DNA of 64,000 nucleotides from Ephemerocybe angulata (taxonomy: Eukaryota > Basidiomycota > Agaricomycetes > Agaricales > Psathyrellaceae): NCBI GenBank assembly GCA_013368325.1, contig JAACJK010000066.1, positions 186,001 to 250,000 of the forward strand. Reading direction: 5' to 3'. Within the stretch, counting starts at the first letter, position 1. Each line of letters opens with the position of its first letter. A program made the translations under genes and the position numbers. The notes beneath the pieces were generated by a model. The model was not told the DNA's origin and did no database searches. It saw nothing but the letters and a program-made list of their open reading frames with translations. Positions 32,146-42,799 of this stretch are shown here, piece by piece.

Positions 32146-33545
32146 CTAAAAGGAGTCGTTGCTGGGGCACTCGTGGTGATGTTTGTATCTGCCATAATAA
32201 ATCCGGGAACAGGTGTCGCAGACCTCAAACTGGACCTTCATGTCCTCGGGCGACATTCCAGGACATTCTTCCGACATCATCATACGAGGGGGGTAAAAGA
32301 CTTCATCCAAAGCGTCCACTGCAGGTGCATCACAGCGGTGGGTCCTGCAACGCTCAATGAATATGTAGCGGTTGCATATCTTACAGCTGCGAAGTATCTT
32401 CATGAATTCGTTCAATGTAATGCCTTGAGCTACTGGGGAGCAAAGCAGATACAAGAGCTTGAGGTTGCTGGGTGGCATCTGCAATTTTGGGTTGTGTTTC
32501 TTGATCCCTTTGAGATGCTGTTCATCGCAAGGTTGGCCTGCAACCCGCTGGTAAGCAACATACCATTGGTTTCCAGGAAATGAACTCACCAATTGGTCGG
32601 ACTTGTTTAGAGATAAGCCTCTTGAGCTCTTCTCGATTACCACCTCTGAGGTTATACGGGGAGCGGTGAAACTGCTCAGCAGGCTGAACACCAGGGAGGT
32701 TGTCGAAACCCCCGACTGTGAGGGAAGGTAAGTTACGTTCTTAAAGGCGAATGTCGAAGTTGATCAATGACCCACAGTTTGCTAGTGCATCTCCCGCCCG
32801 AGCCACAGGGAAATTCAGATTGGGGATAGCACGCTCCTGGGGAACATCTGCAGGCATAGAGATGAGCTTGGGGATGACTATGGCACCAGATGGAGTCGTC
32901 TGCACAGGTGTGCCTGCCGTGTTGGGAGTCTTAGGGTAATCCCAGTGGCCCAGAACAGAATGCTGTCCAACTCGGACAGGAACCATGTCTGAAGTTTCGA
33001 CCATATATGAGCTATTATCTGGCAACGGAGAGCGAAAGCAGCTACCATCAAATCCATTGGAGGTGACGGGCACTGGGGGGCTAATGAGGACGGTGGGCAC
33101 CTCAATGAGGGTGCTTTGGCGAAGAGGGCTTGGGGTATGAGCAAGGTAGCTACCCGCCACTGATCTCTGAGGGCGTAAGCTTCTCACAGGCAAAGGAGGA
33201 ATAGAGGGGTGATCTGGTACGTTTCAAGTTCAATATAAGCCTCGATGTGGTTGTAATACAAGCGCTAGCCACACCTTTAACGAAATCTTCACCCTTTCCG
33301 ACAGCCAGTGCGCGACAGAGAGGGCTGGGCATTCCAGGTAAATGTCCAGTTAGGCGTGCATGCTCCCTGGAGTATGGGTGGACTGCAAAGCGAGCCCTTC
33401 CGCGCTGCAGGATAACGGTAGAGATGGGCGGAACCTCCGAGAACGACATAGCCCTTCTCATTGACACGCTAGGTGGCTCTTCAGCAGGGGAGAGTTGGGA
33501 GAGCTTAGCGCTGAGGGTTTTCTGGAAGGGAGTAGGGGAAGACAT
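32146..33545 (-). CDS. Uncharacterised protein with C-terminal Cys/His cluster (408 aa)
   Basis: Four exons, 33545-33275, 33213-32776, 32715-32590 and 32537-32146, all joined in phase 1 and summing to 409 codons. The N-terminal half is Ser/Pro-rich and probably disordered (MSSPTPFQKTLSAKLSQLSP). Exon 3 gives YNLRGGNREELKRLISKQVR. The C-terminal exon starts GQPCDEQHLKGIKKHNPKLQ, continues LLCSPVAQGITLNEFMKILR and ends in a cysteine/histidine cluster: CKICNRYIFIERCRTHRC, then CDTCSRIYYGRYKHHHEC. The spacing suggests one or two zinc-binding knuckles. This type of tail recurs in uncharacterised Agaricomycete proteins. Possibly a nucleic-acid or protein binding module; function unknown. Confidence 0.65.
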
Positions 33546-33885
33546 GTCGAGGTCTGATATTCCCTTGCTAAATTGCGGCCATTCTTATAGCAATCTTGTA
33601 GCGATCCGAATCTGACATTTCACCACCTATATCTGGCCAAGTCTTTCAACGATTTGCAAGTGAGTCATAGCAACTCTAAAAGTGATATGCGGGATGCTGC
33701 TCCAAAAAGGCGTGGGTAGAGGCGTGGGTTTACTCGCTCTTGACTCGCTCGACAGAGTCGAACAGACTGGTAATTGTGAGTCATTCCCCTTTTCGACCTT
33801 CTCACATAGTAATATGTGTGGCGTCTTTTAACTAAAAGTCATCTTACTATACCCAGTTGAACAGCACCCATTACCCTCCTTTACT

Positions 33886-34578
33886 ATGGGTGATACACCA
33901 TCGCCGCGCAGAGCCCCTTCTCGTGCTAGTACGCCCAGTACTGCTCGCCCACCTCATTGTACTATCTGCCGCATGCCAAAGAAAGGCCACGCGCGATCTG
34001 GTTGCCCTAGCGGCCCCCCACCCCCCAGAAGGTCTAGGACTCCGGCCATTCGACCGAAGGAAGAGCACCAGTCCTCTGACGAAGGAACCGAAACCCCGAC
34101 CCCTCGCCGGGGTCTACTTCCTTCGATATCGAGGGGGGCGTCAGCAACGCCCTCAGCGCCGGCTATCTCATTCCGATACGTACCCAACAACAGGCTCACG
34201 GGGCAGTACCGTCCAATTGCAGAGCTTCGCACCCACCTACAGACTCAAGGCATCACCCTGTCCAGTTTCCGTGTGTCCGAAGACGGCGAGTGGAACTTTT
34301 TTGTGGCTGGAGAGAGGGATGAAATCCTCCGGTGGATATCAGATATCATCGAGGACGGGGAGGAGGGCACTGCCAACATCGGGGACGGGGAGGAGGGCAC
34401 TGCCAATGGGGCTAGCACTGCCGATAGGGTTACCACCGCCAATGAGGCTAACGACAGACGGGTGATCCAAATTCAAGGTCGTGGTAGAGGAAGGGGAACG
34501 ACGAACTGCAAGGTTTTTATTGGCTTTATAACGGGATCTGTCATTTCTTACTGCCTTTTGGCTTTTATGGAGCTCTGA
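33886..34578 (+). CDS. Small zinc-knuckle-like, C-terminally membrane-anchored protein (230 aa)
   Basis: Single exon, ATG at 33886 (MGDTPSPRRAPSRASTPST). The N-terminus has HCTICRMPKKGHARSGCP, a CxxC...GHxxxxC pattern like a CCHC knuckle and common in mushroom-specific proteins. The middle holds YVPNNRLTGQYRPIAELRTH. An acidic tandem duplication, IGDGEEGTANIGDGEEGTAN-like, occurs near residue 160-180. A basic GRGRGRGTTNCK precedes a hydrophobic C-terminal segment, VFIGFITGSVISYCLLAFME, with no residues after it, as in tail-anchored proteins. An alternative ATG at 33857 is in another frame. Function unknown. Confidence 0.6.
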   Translation: MGDTPSPRRAPSRASTPSTARPPHCTICRMPKKGHARSGCPSGPPPPRRSRTPAIRPKEEHQSSDEGTETPTPRRGLLPSISRGASATPSAPAISFRYVPNNRLTGQYRPIAELRTHLQTQGITLSSFRVSEDGEWNFFVAGERDEILRWISDIIEDGEEGTANIGDGEEGTANGASTADRVTTANEANDRRVIQIQGRGRGRGTTNCKVFIGFITGSVISYCLLAFMEL

Positions 34579-35066
34579 ATTTTTGAATACGCAGATGTTT
34601 ACATTTTATTAGTGCAGCTTCAGCTTCAGCCCTTCACTAGCGTCACTTCTACTCTTGTATTACGTATATCACCCCTGTAAATTACCTCGGATTTGACACA
34701 CTTTATGCTTGGTGCACAAAGGAGTATGAGATGACGACTATAGAGCTTAGCGCTCAGCAGCTCAGGGGCACTAGTAGCAAGTCCTGCCGCAGCTTGTGTG
34801 TCCATATGTACATCTGTTATGTATTGGGTCTCACGCAATGACTCACTGCGATGGGCCTCTGGTAGAACTATGTCTCTTGAGTCATATGCTTGGGATGGAC
34901 TCATGGGATGATAAGTGTGCAAACCCAGGAAAAGTGTCACACAATAGTCGCGGTTTCGCTCATGAGTCACTACAGAATTAGTCTATATAAGAAGGGCTGG
35001 AACCGCAGTGCTGGAACCCTCGCATATCTCCCCACCAACTTCCTTGCCCTGCCACGAGCAATAAAT
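34579..35066. other. Intergenic, upstream of the next gene
   Basis: No gene supported. TATATAAG-like sequence at about 34983 lies about 80 bp upstream of the ATG at 35067 and may be its TATA element. Confidence 0.4.
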
Positions 35067-36538
35067 ATGGCTTCTGCATCTGCATCAGGCAAGGAGAACG
35101 TAGCACCTCAGAAAGACGGCCAGATTCAACCTGCGACTCCTCGGTTCGGGACGGCCAATAACAAGTCGAAAAAGTGCCCGTTGAATGCGCTTCAGCTTGG
35201 ACCGAGGAAGCGAGCGTAGGTTGTTTGCCATTGTTCTTAGATGTAATGTCACCCCCCTATTCAGAGCACAGCCGGACCCGCTCGTCCACCATGGAAGGCA
35301 TTTCGGAAGGACTATCTTCGCTTTCTCTAATATACACTCTCTGATAATACTTGGATTGGCGTCGCAAGAGGGTGATGCACCGGAGACGCAGCAGTGAGTG
35401 GTGTTTTGGTTTGTCTCTCCCAAGCCAAAATATTTACGTGTTCTATCAGAGAGCGCCGTGAATGCAGGGTATATCGTAAACTACTGAAGCTTGTACCAGG
35501 CCTGGAAGACCGTTTGTTGGAAGCAAACGATGACGATGATGGTGTTATATTTGAGATCGCATCCCATGTGAATGAGCATACTACCACTGTGTCGTGTTGA
35601 TTCTCACATTTTGCAGCTGCAGAAAGGGGCGGCTAGTGCCCGCTCTGATGACACTAAGAGTCTGAAAAGTGCCATCATCGAATGGATACAACCTTCGGAT
35701 GGGCAGCCTCTCCAACCTCCTCTGGCTAGAAATGTGAAGGTTGATAGAGGCTTTAACCATGAGCGCACAGGCAAACTTCTGTGCCCCGCGCCTCTGGATT
35801 GGTCTGATCCAGAGTAAGTGCCCTTTATAGTTGTCTGGATTACCTCGGACTTACTAGAACGGTATAAGGGTAAAGTACCAACTAAGGAACAAGACGATGG
35901 CAATTCCAGGGAATCACTGGCCCCTTTTTGTTTATCGTGATGAAGTATATGATGACGACGATGTATGGAAGGGCCTTTTTCGCAGTAAACTCCTGGTCTT
36001 TGTGCGCCCGGACATTTGCTTCCCTTTTCAAGTCTCTACTCACTGACTATACCTTCAATATCAGGCCTACAAACACGTTTTTACATCTCCAAGCTCGGTT
36101 GATGATGATCCAAAGTCCACGAGGTCTGGAAATGCACGTATACATGGCATGACAAACGTTACACCAGCTTCTGTTGCATATATCGCAACACAAGTGAGTC
36201 CGAGGTCCTCCATTATGATGAGCACATTGACCAGGTCCATCTAGGTTCGATTTGCTCTTTCTTCTGCTAGTGTTTTCTCGAGGACGGACAAAGAGTCCGA
36301 CTCTGAGACCTTCTACACCTCAGTGCTAGAGCACTTCGAGGATCCGGATGAGCAAGATGAGGTGAAGGATCTTATGATTTGGTGGAACCGGCAAGTTTTT
36401 CCATCGTTCTCTAATGTCAAGCGAACCGCCCCAGCAAATAGTGTATTGTCAAAAATCAAAGAACGTCGTGCGGCCATCAAAGCACGAGCTGCTGCTGCTG
36501 CCGCCGCTGAGGGTGGGAGCGAGGCTGGGACGGCTTAG
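35067..36538 (+). CDS. Uncharacterised Agaricomycete protein (380 aa, possibly DUF6698 type)
   Basis: Seven exons joined in frame: 35067-35215, 35265-35393, 35450-35567, 35617-35813, 35869-35995, 36065-36193 and 36245-36538 (381 codons). The N-terminus is MASASASGKENVAPQKDGQ. Conserved-looking blocks are GRTIFAFSNIHSLIILGLA, LLKLVPGLEDRLLEAND, LQKGAASARSDDTKSLKSAI, PPLARNVKVDRGFNHERTG, LLCPAPLDWSDPE, AYKHVFTSPSSVDDDPKSTR, GNARIHGMTNVTPASVAYIA and RFALSSASVFSRTDKESDSE. The tail has SVLSKIKERRAAIKARAAAA, an alanine run. I recognise this order from a repeated mushroom protein family and think it is DUF6698, from memory only. The gene looks intact. Confidence 0.7.
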
Positions 36539-38247
36539 CTAGGAAAGAGACAATGGGAATCGGAGATGGTAGCGATGGTAAGCCGGAGCCCGGAGGGATC
36601 GAATTCGAAGTGCTTGATTGACTAGAGCTGTATACACCACAATTCATATAATATTGATCGTCACCAGAGACCTTTTGGGTGATCAGCATCGAAATCATTC
36701 CCAGTGAACCAATGGATGCTCAACCTGGACGTCTGCTCCGACCTGGTTAACATTCCCCAGCCTTTGAGACTTTGCTTACATCAGATTTCTTTCCAACTTC
36801 ATGTCGTACGGCTGGAGATTTGCAACACATGGCTTTCTGAGGTCGTCCACAAGAAATATTCCACCGTGATATATTCGGCCAACAGGCTATCACCTCACCG
36901 TAGCCATTAAAAGTGTTATGGCTTATTGCCGCGATTGGATGGTATGCAAGTGCGCTAAATATGTCCAAGGTATAACTGACATCTGTTCTTGGCGCAAATG
37001 CTCCGTACTGATGTGGTGCCCATAAGAATTACACCTCGCGACAGTGCGGTTCAGGCTTAGGGAAATGATACGCTATTATCACCACTTCCAGCATTGGCGA
37101 TTTTGTCTGCCTTTTGGCTATACGTGAAGAAGTATAATATATACCACCCCTTATATGGCATTGCTGACCTTTTTAACGTACCAAGGATGTTAAACCTTGC
37201 AACCAATGTCAGATGGGTGCCATACATGTAGACTTTACACCCTTTACGACAGGCGTGTATGACCTGTCACTCAGCTGGACTTGGTGGACCTTGCAACCGA
37301 TTGCAATATCCACCATTCCGCCAGTTCTGGTTGACCTGACAAGCAGGTGAGAAGATGCTTCAACTGCGCTTCGGCTGGTAGATCTTACAACCCACTGAAA
37401 AGTCCTACCGTTCAGCCGCTTTTGGCAGAGCTTATCACCAGCTTGTAATGTGCCGCATTCAGGTGCACCTGGCCACATTTCACAAAGGGTAGCGTCCCTT
37501 ATATTGCGTAGTCAGAGGGGCTCCAAGGATGATATACTTTCTGTACTTTATAGGTCCATGTAAGTCTATATCGTGGCTTACATGGCTTTGTCTCTGGACA
37601 CTGGGTCACCCGATGTGTAGATGTCGAGTATAACGAGCTTGGGGTGCAGAGTTTGGGAGGATGAGTCAATTGGGTTGGGTTTACTCGACAAGAGGAATCA
37701 GATAGCAAGAGTTTCGCCTAAGTATCTGTCACGATACAATCATGGAACATTCGTTCTGTCGATGTTCCCGAGGTCCCCACGTTTGGCCCCACGTTTCTCT
37801 AGCGGGTTGCATTCAGTCGATTGAATTGAAGAACGCCTACCCGGCTGCCAGATACCGAAAGTCTGGCGTTCATTGCAACACGTATAGGTTTTGCCAGAAT
37901 GAAGGCACGGAGGAAGCCCAAGGCGCCCAGAAACGCGTTGAGCAATGAGCAGGTGAGTCCGGGGGAAAAGAGATCAAGGATGCAAGCCGGCAGGCTGAGC
38001 TGATCGCATCAACATCTAATCTAATCAACGGCAGTCTGCGGCTGAGGCCTGAGCGCTTAATGGCTGGCTCCACAGCGTTGTGGCGATGACCCCCAAGGAC
38101 TGGGCTCCCGTGGGCACTTTCTTTACAGCTTAAGCCTCATGGTAGACGACACCATCCACGTGTGAATTGCACGACGCCATTTCTGAGAATCCCTGCTAGT
38201 TAAACGTCATATAGTTACACCTCCTTCATCCATCCCTTCTTTCTACA
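36539..38247. other. Intergenic, 1.7 kb without a supported gene
   Basis: Only short frames, none with splice-supported continuation. 37205-37495 has a mild internal repetition of GACCTGTC/GGACCTTGCAACC-type phrases. Possibly decayed repeat DNA. Confidence 0.4.
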
Positions 38248-39058
38248 ATGCCGAAGGAGAAGTCCAGATTCCCCCGCCGTGTCTGCAGCAGGGTTTACTC
38301 AAAGACGGACTTAAGTGAGTGTATAAGCTCCAGGCCGTCAATGAAGCCATGACTCAAGTCATGGAATTTACTACAGCTTCCACCACCCTCGCTCGCCGAC
38401 CGAGCCGCCATCCAGGTCCCCAGACACTATGCAACAGCAGCAACTTCTCTATTGATGTCATGACGGTCAACAATGTTCATGGAAATATGGTCGTATGTAG
38501 AAGCGAGTACGAGGAATGTATGTATATTTGGCCTTCTTCTGGGACACTCAATGCCCATAGTCGAAGGTGTAACACTCGGTTCATGCTCCCGGGAAGCCCA
38601 ATTCGGCGGGGTAAAATTCCAGGGGCCTCTGAGAACCTCTTAGAAGTAGCAGCGTTTCGCCACGTGCAAAAACAAACGTACCTCCTGCTTCGTAAGTACT
38701 TCGCCTTCGTTCCGAATCTTTCAAGGCCTGAGGTAGAACCCCAATTTGTCGTTCCAGAGAAGAACCTTCTTCCTTGGGGTGAACGCTGGGGCAAACCATA
38801 CACGCCAGAAGCTCTGGGCACCGTGCACATCGGGGTCATGCAATATAATGTTGAACCCCCCGGCTGGACTGAATATAAAGTTTTGGTTGCTTTAAGCATG
38901 AAATCCTTTCCCACGATGCCTTCTCCTACTAAATGTCCTTTTGGGAATGTTTACTCGTATATATATGTCTGCTTATCGATTATACTTCATTTCTCTGTAC
39001 TTTATCCTTTCTCTATATCTAGACGCAACAAGTATGTAGCTCGCGGTCCGCTCAGATA
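38248..39058 (+). CDS. Paralog of the ULD protein lacking the ULD exons
   Basis: Exon 1 starts at ATG 38248 (MPKEKSRFPRRVCSRVYSKT). A phase-1 intron (GTGAGT...CTACAG) leads to an exon coding LCNSSNFSIDVMTVNNVHGN and EYEEC, which aligns with LCNSSGFSISGSTFNAIQGD and DYEEC of the gene at 41445. After EYEEC, GTATGTATAT...CCCATAG can be an intron, then SRRCNTRFMLPGS matches SRRCNTRFMLPGK of the paralog. The stretch encoding the ubiquitin-like domain between these blocks is absent. The remaining C-terminus (ENLLEVAAFRHVQKQTYLLL...) is unique. Either a shortened functional paralog or a decaying one; the end is uncertain. Confidence 0.45.
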
Positions 39059-41444
39059 AGCGAGACATCCCAAATAAACTGTTAAAGGCGTGAGGCCGGG
39101 CACCGACTCTGAGCTGTATTATCTGGGCCCCGCACTGAGAATCCTCAGTGAGGTCCCTGATAAGACCGCTCACAGTCCGTGCCACCAGCCACCGCTCAAC
39201 ACTATGCCATCGCACCTGAATACGTGAGACCATTCTCGTAGTATAACATCCGTACGGTATGTACCTCAGTGTCCGTCCCACACCTCCAAGGAGGCCGAAG
39301 ACGCTCAGAGGCTGGGAGCCGGGGATCGACATTGATTAATAAACTGTCCTCGTCGCTCATGAACATACTCGAGATGAGTGAGGCAAGCCTGTGTACTCAC
39401 ATACAAATGTATGAATTCACCCGCAGTAAGAAAGGATGCCAGTAGTGCAGTGGAGAAGATCGATGTTCGAGGTCAAGATGCAAGATCGATAGAATCGATG
39501 GTGGGCGTCTATTTATACAGTGGAGTGGATTCTGTGGCTTCTACTTCACACAGTCCCATGTTCTCGCGTACCTCGTGACACAACCCACGGGGAGAGATAG
39601 GGGAGATTCCGTTTATTTGGATCTTCTGGAGGAACTCCAGGTCGTCTGGCGATCGCGATAGGACGTCCAGGCTGGCCCCTGGGCGCTTATCCCGACCGAA
39701 CGGAAACATGGAAGCCTTGCTATGCCCCACCACCCCAGGTACATTAAAAAGTATGGCCCTCTGGGCAGACCTGGCCACTGTTTCTAGCACTCAATATAGC
39801 CCTGTTTATTGAAGTCACTCCTAATACTCACTATTACCTACCTTAATCTATCGGACAGTATCGATAGATGTCCCTTCATATGGCTCATCTACAAGCTTAC
39901 GCTTCGTCTCTTCGCGACGCCTTGCAGGCTTCGCCTGCAGCTTGCCGGGGCTGCGTGGTTGCAACTGTGCCCGTGGACCGCCTCCGTCAATCTCTGCCGG
40001 CGTGTTGCGCCTCCGTTCTGCAATTTATATCGGATGTATCTCGTTACTCGTAGACTTTGATACTACATAGTCACGGTTGACCAATGACAGTCAGACCTTG
40101 GCCTGATGGTACATAGGGCCCAGGGGAGAGCGTGCAACGGTGTAAGTACCCCCACAGATCTGAGATTGTACGAATGATCAACTGAACTTGAACGTCCCCA
40201 TTAGTTGCTGAGCATTTAGACCGGCGTGACTCCATCATTCGCCCAACATTCGCCAATAGCAAGCCGTGCCATGAATGGAACACTTTTGAAGTTTGTTTTA
40301 AGTGGGCCCTAGGGCAGTGGTTGCGTAACGGCTTAGAAGTTAGCGGAAGGGAAGTAATAAGGCGTCGATTTTTCTAGTATCAACCGTACGGCCATACCCA
40401 GCGCAGAAACGCCGAGAATTCAGCGGCTGGTGAATCCGCGGGCTATCATCACGTGGTATACATGAATGCGGGGTGAAATGACTTAGGACAGTAGCGACTT
40501 TGCTATAAAAACTACAAACAGTCCTCATACGAAACTTGGAAGAGAACCAGCGCGAACGACAGTGCTCAGCGTTTCTACGCTGAGAGCCAGAGCCATCCGC
40601 TAGAAGCAAAACGCGCAGAGGACTTGTATATCAAATCCTTGTATCAAATCCCTGGAGGTTCGGTCCTCGTTGGCTTGGCGTTGGCAGAAGCTCACAACGA
40701 TGTATCGACAAGAGACGATGGCCGTTGTGGTGCAAATGAAATGTGTTTTTTTTTTTTTTTTTGGTCAGACGGGCAAGCGGACTGGCCGGACCGTCTATCT
40801 CCATATGGTGGACCACTTCCTAATCGGGTAAGGGTTGTTTTTTGCAAGCCAAAAATTTGTTCGAAACGCGACAAAACCTTTCCACTTACAGTGTCCAGGA
40901 ACTTGTGCAATGCACAAGACTGAAGAAGAAACCTGATTTATGTTACATCAAATCGCAGACGCAGACGCAGACGTGATCCGGATTATGGGCTAAATGACTA
41001 TCGAGTATTGACGAGACTAAACAAGTGTTACGATTGCGCCGCGCTGTTGCTGAGCTACGACAGTCGCTCGCCGTAACGCAAATTTGAGAGAAAAGGGCGA
41101 GATGACATGAATGTAGAGTGTAGCGCACCTCGAGAATGCCCGGATGACAACTTCGGCAGTGCGGCGCTTGGGCGCTTATCTGCGATTTGAAGGGAAAGGC
41201 AGGATATTCGAAGGAGAAATTCATGGTGATGGGAATGGAGCCTTTGCGCTTTAAGTCGTGTTCTGAAAAGAGAGGCTCAGATGGTGCCAATCGCAACGGT
41301 TTCCCTAGTCATGCCAGTTTGTGTGTGTGTATGTGTGTAGGTCCTACCTACCATTTTGGGCGCATAGTGTCCTCGAGGCAGAAGTCGATCTTTATCTCCT
41401 TGTAAGGAGCGACAAAGACCTCATCCTTGTCCACGACCACCACA
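39059..41444. other. Intergenic with repeat debris and a ULD-gene fragment
   Basis: No complete gene seen. An 18-base T run lies at about 40745-40762. A GACGCA triplet repeat is at about 40957-40972. At 41028-41075 LRRAVAELRQSLAVT can be read, matching LRRAVVELRRSLPAVV of the ULD gene, so this is a relic of another paralog. GTGTGTGTGTATGTGTGT occurs at about 41320. Confidence 0.45.
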
Positions 41445-42468
41445 ATGATGCCAAAGCGCAGAGTAAGGCTCCCTCGTCGCCGTGAAGGAGGGAAGTCAGC
41501 CGAGAGCGGTTCTGGAGCTGGTGCGTACAGAACTCGACTGATTATAGCCGATCGCTTGAACGCGACTAACAAGCCTGTAAACCTATCTACAGGCTCAACA
41601 TCGGCCCCACGTAGGATCCAGCAAGGTAGCCAGATGCTGCTATGCAACAGCAGTGGCTTCTCCATCAGCGGGTCCACCTTCAACGCCATTCAGGGAGACA
41701 TGGTCGTACACAACAACGACTACGAGGAGTGTACGTACCCATGCATTCCTCGAATCAGCCCTCGATCGAATAAGAGTACTCATCGGATTGATTAGTTCTG
41801 CGCAGGGCTGTTGTTGAGCTACGACGATCGCTTCCGGCAGTTGTGGGATATAGCAGTCCGAACGCACTGGTGATCACAGATGCATTGGGAGAGACCCTAA
41901 CCCTGCCGTGGAGTATTGTGCCCACCCGCGAGGTACGTCGATGTGCTGATACAGTTATATACGCAGTACTAAGGCTTATCGGGCGTAATCGCAGGCGTTA
42001 TCAGCCCTCTTGGTCAACCATTTTCAGGGGAAGATAGGAGAGAAGCGGGTCTCTGAGGGCAAATATTGCCTCGGCCGGGCGGAAGGGTCTGGTGGAGGAA
42101 GAGAAGTCGTGCCTGACGATTGGGATGAAATCAGAGAAAGCAATGCGCGCTTAATAATGAGTATGTTGATCGATCAGGTGTTAGCTGAGGAGCTCAGAAA
42201 CTCGTGTCCGAAGTGCGGCAAAACGGAGCTCGGGACGTATGTTGACGATGGATGGCATGTGTGGTACGCGCGAGCTTCCTCCACCGAATATGTTCGCTGT
42301 GCTCATAGAAATAGTCGGAGATGCAACACTCGCTTCATGCTCCCAGGCAAGCGGGTAATCCATTTTAGAGGGGAGATGATTGAGAATGGGGACCCGAGGA
42401 TAGCTACCTTCTTAGACCCATTGGACCCTCTTTTGACTGGGCAGATGAGTTTGACTAAGTACACGTAG
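41445..42468 (+). CDS. Protein with fungal ubiquitin-like (ULD_2-type) domain
   Basis: Starts at 41445 (two ATGs in a row, then PKRRVRLPRRREGGKSAESG). A phase-1 intron (GTGCGT...CTACAG) follows, then NSSGFSISGSTFNAIQGDMV, the NSS/FNN-type phrase common near NLR-like and ULD proteins of mushrooms. A second intron (GTACGT...GATTAG) leads to ALVITDALGETLTLPWSIVP, and a third (GTACGT...TCGCAG) to HFQGKIGEKRVSEGKYCLG, REVVPDDWDEI and RLIMSMLIDQ. Together these give the beta-grasp ULD pattern, usually a protein interaction module. A CPKCGK motif and SRRCNTRFMLPG end the conserved part. Length is short for ULD proteins. Function inferred only as signalling or interaction. Confidence 0.65.
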
Positions 42469-42799
42469 GTTTGGGGGATAACAGGTTCTTGATTCTTCCA
42501 AATGGGCCCGCAGCTAGATAGTTCACGTAAGCAGCAGCGGCTGCACTGTTTGTAACACGGACGACTTCCAGCCAAATTTATAGTTTCAATCTTCGCGGTC
42601 AATGCAACACATAGCAATCACTCAGATCCGATGCGACTTGAGCTTGAGGCCTTGAGGTATGGCAGCCGATGCCTACTATGCTAACATCCAGGCAACCTGT
42701 TTCGTCATGCCACACCATAACTATATCTTCAGGAAGGAATACATTAAAAAGGTCCATAAGATTCAAGATCATCAAAGACAGGTATATAGATAACATCAC
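42469..42799. other. Intergenic, downstream of glycoprotein copy 1
   Basis: No gene seen; marks the left edge of the tandem array, since homology between the units starts at about 42785. Confidence 0.5.

Noticed and set aside
34626..34970. Minus-strand open frame of 114 codons
   Set aside because: Intergenic, no conserved motif; overlaps the likely promoter of the gene at 35067.
39509..39790. Minus-strand open frame of 93 codons
   Set aside because: No start context, splice continuation or family resemblance.
40745..40762. T run as a possible poly(A) tail of a retroposon on minus
   Set aside because: No recognisable SINE or LINE body next to it and no target duplication found; likely a simple homopolymer.
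41320..41340. GT-rich tract as a regulatory element
   Set aside because: Short imperfect microsatellite; nothing else supports a role.
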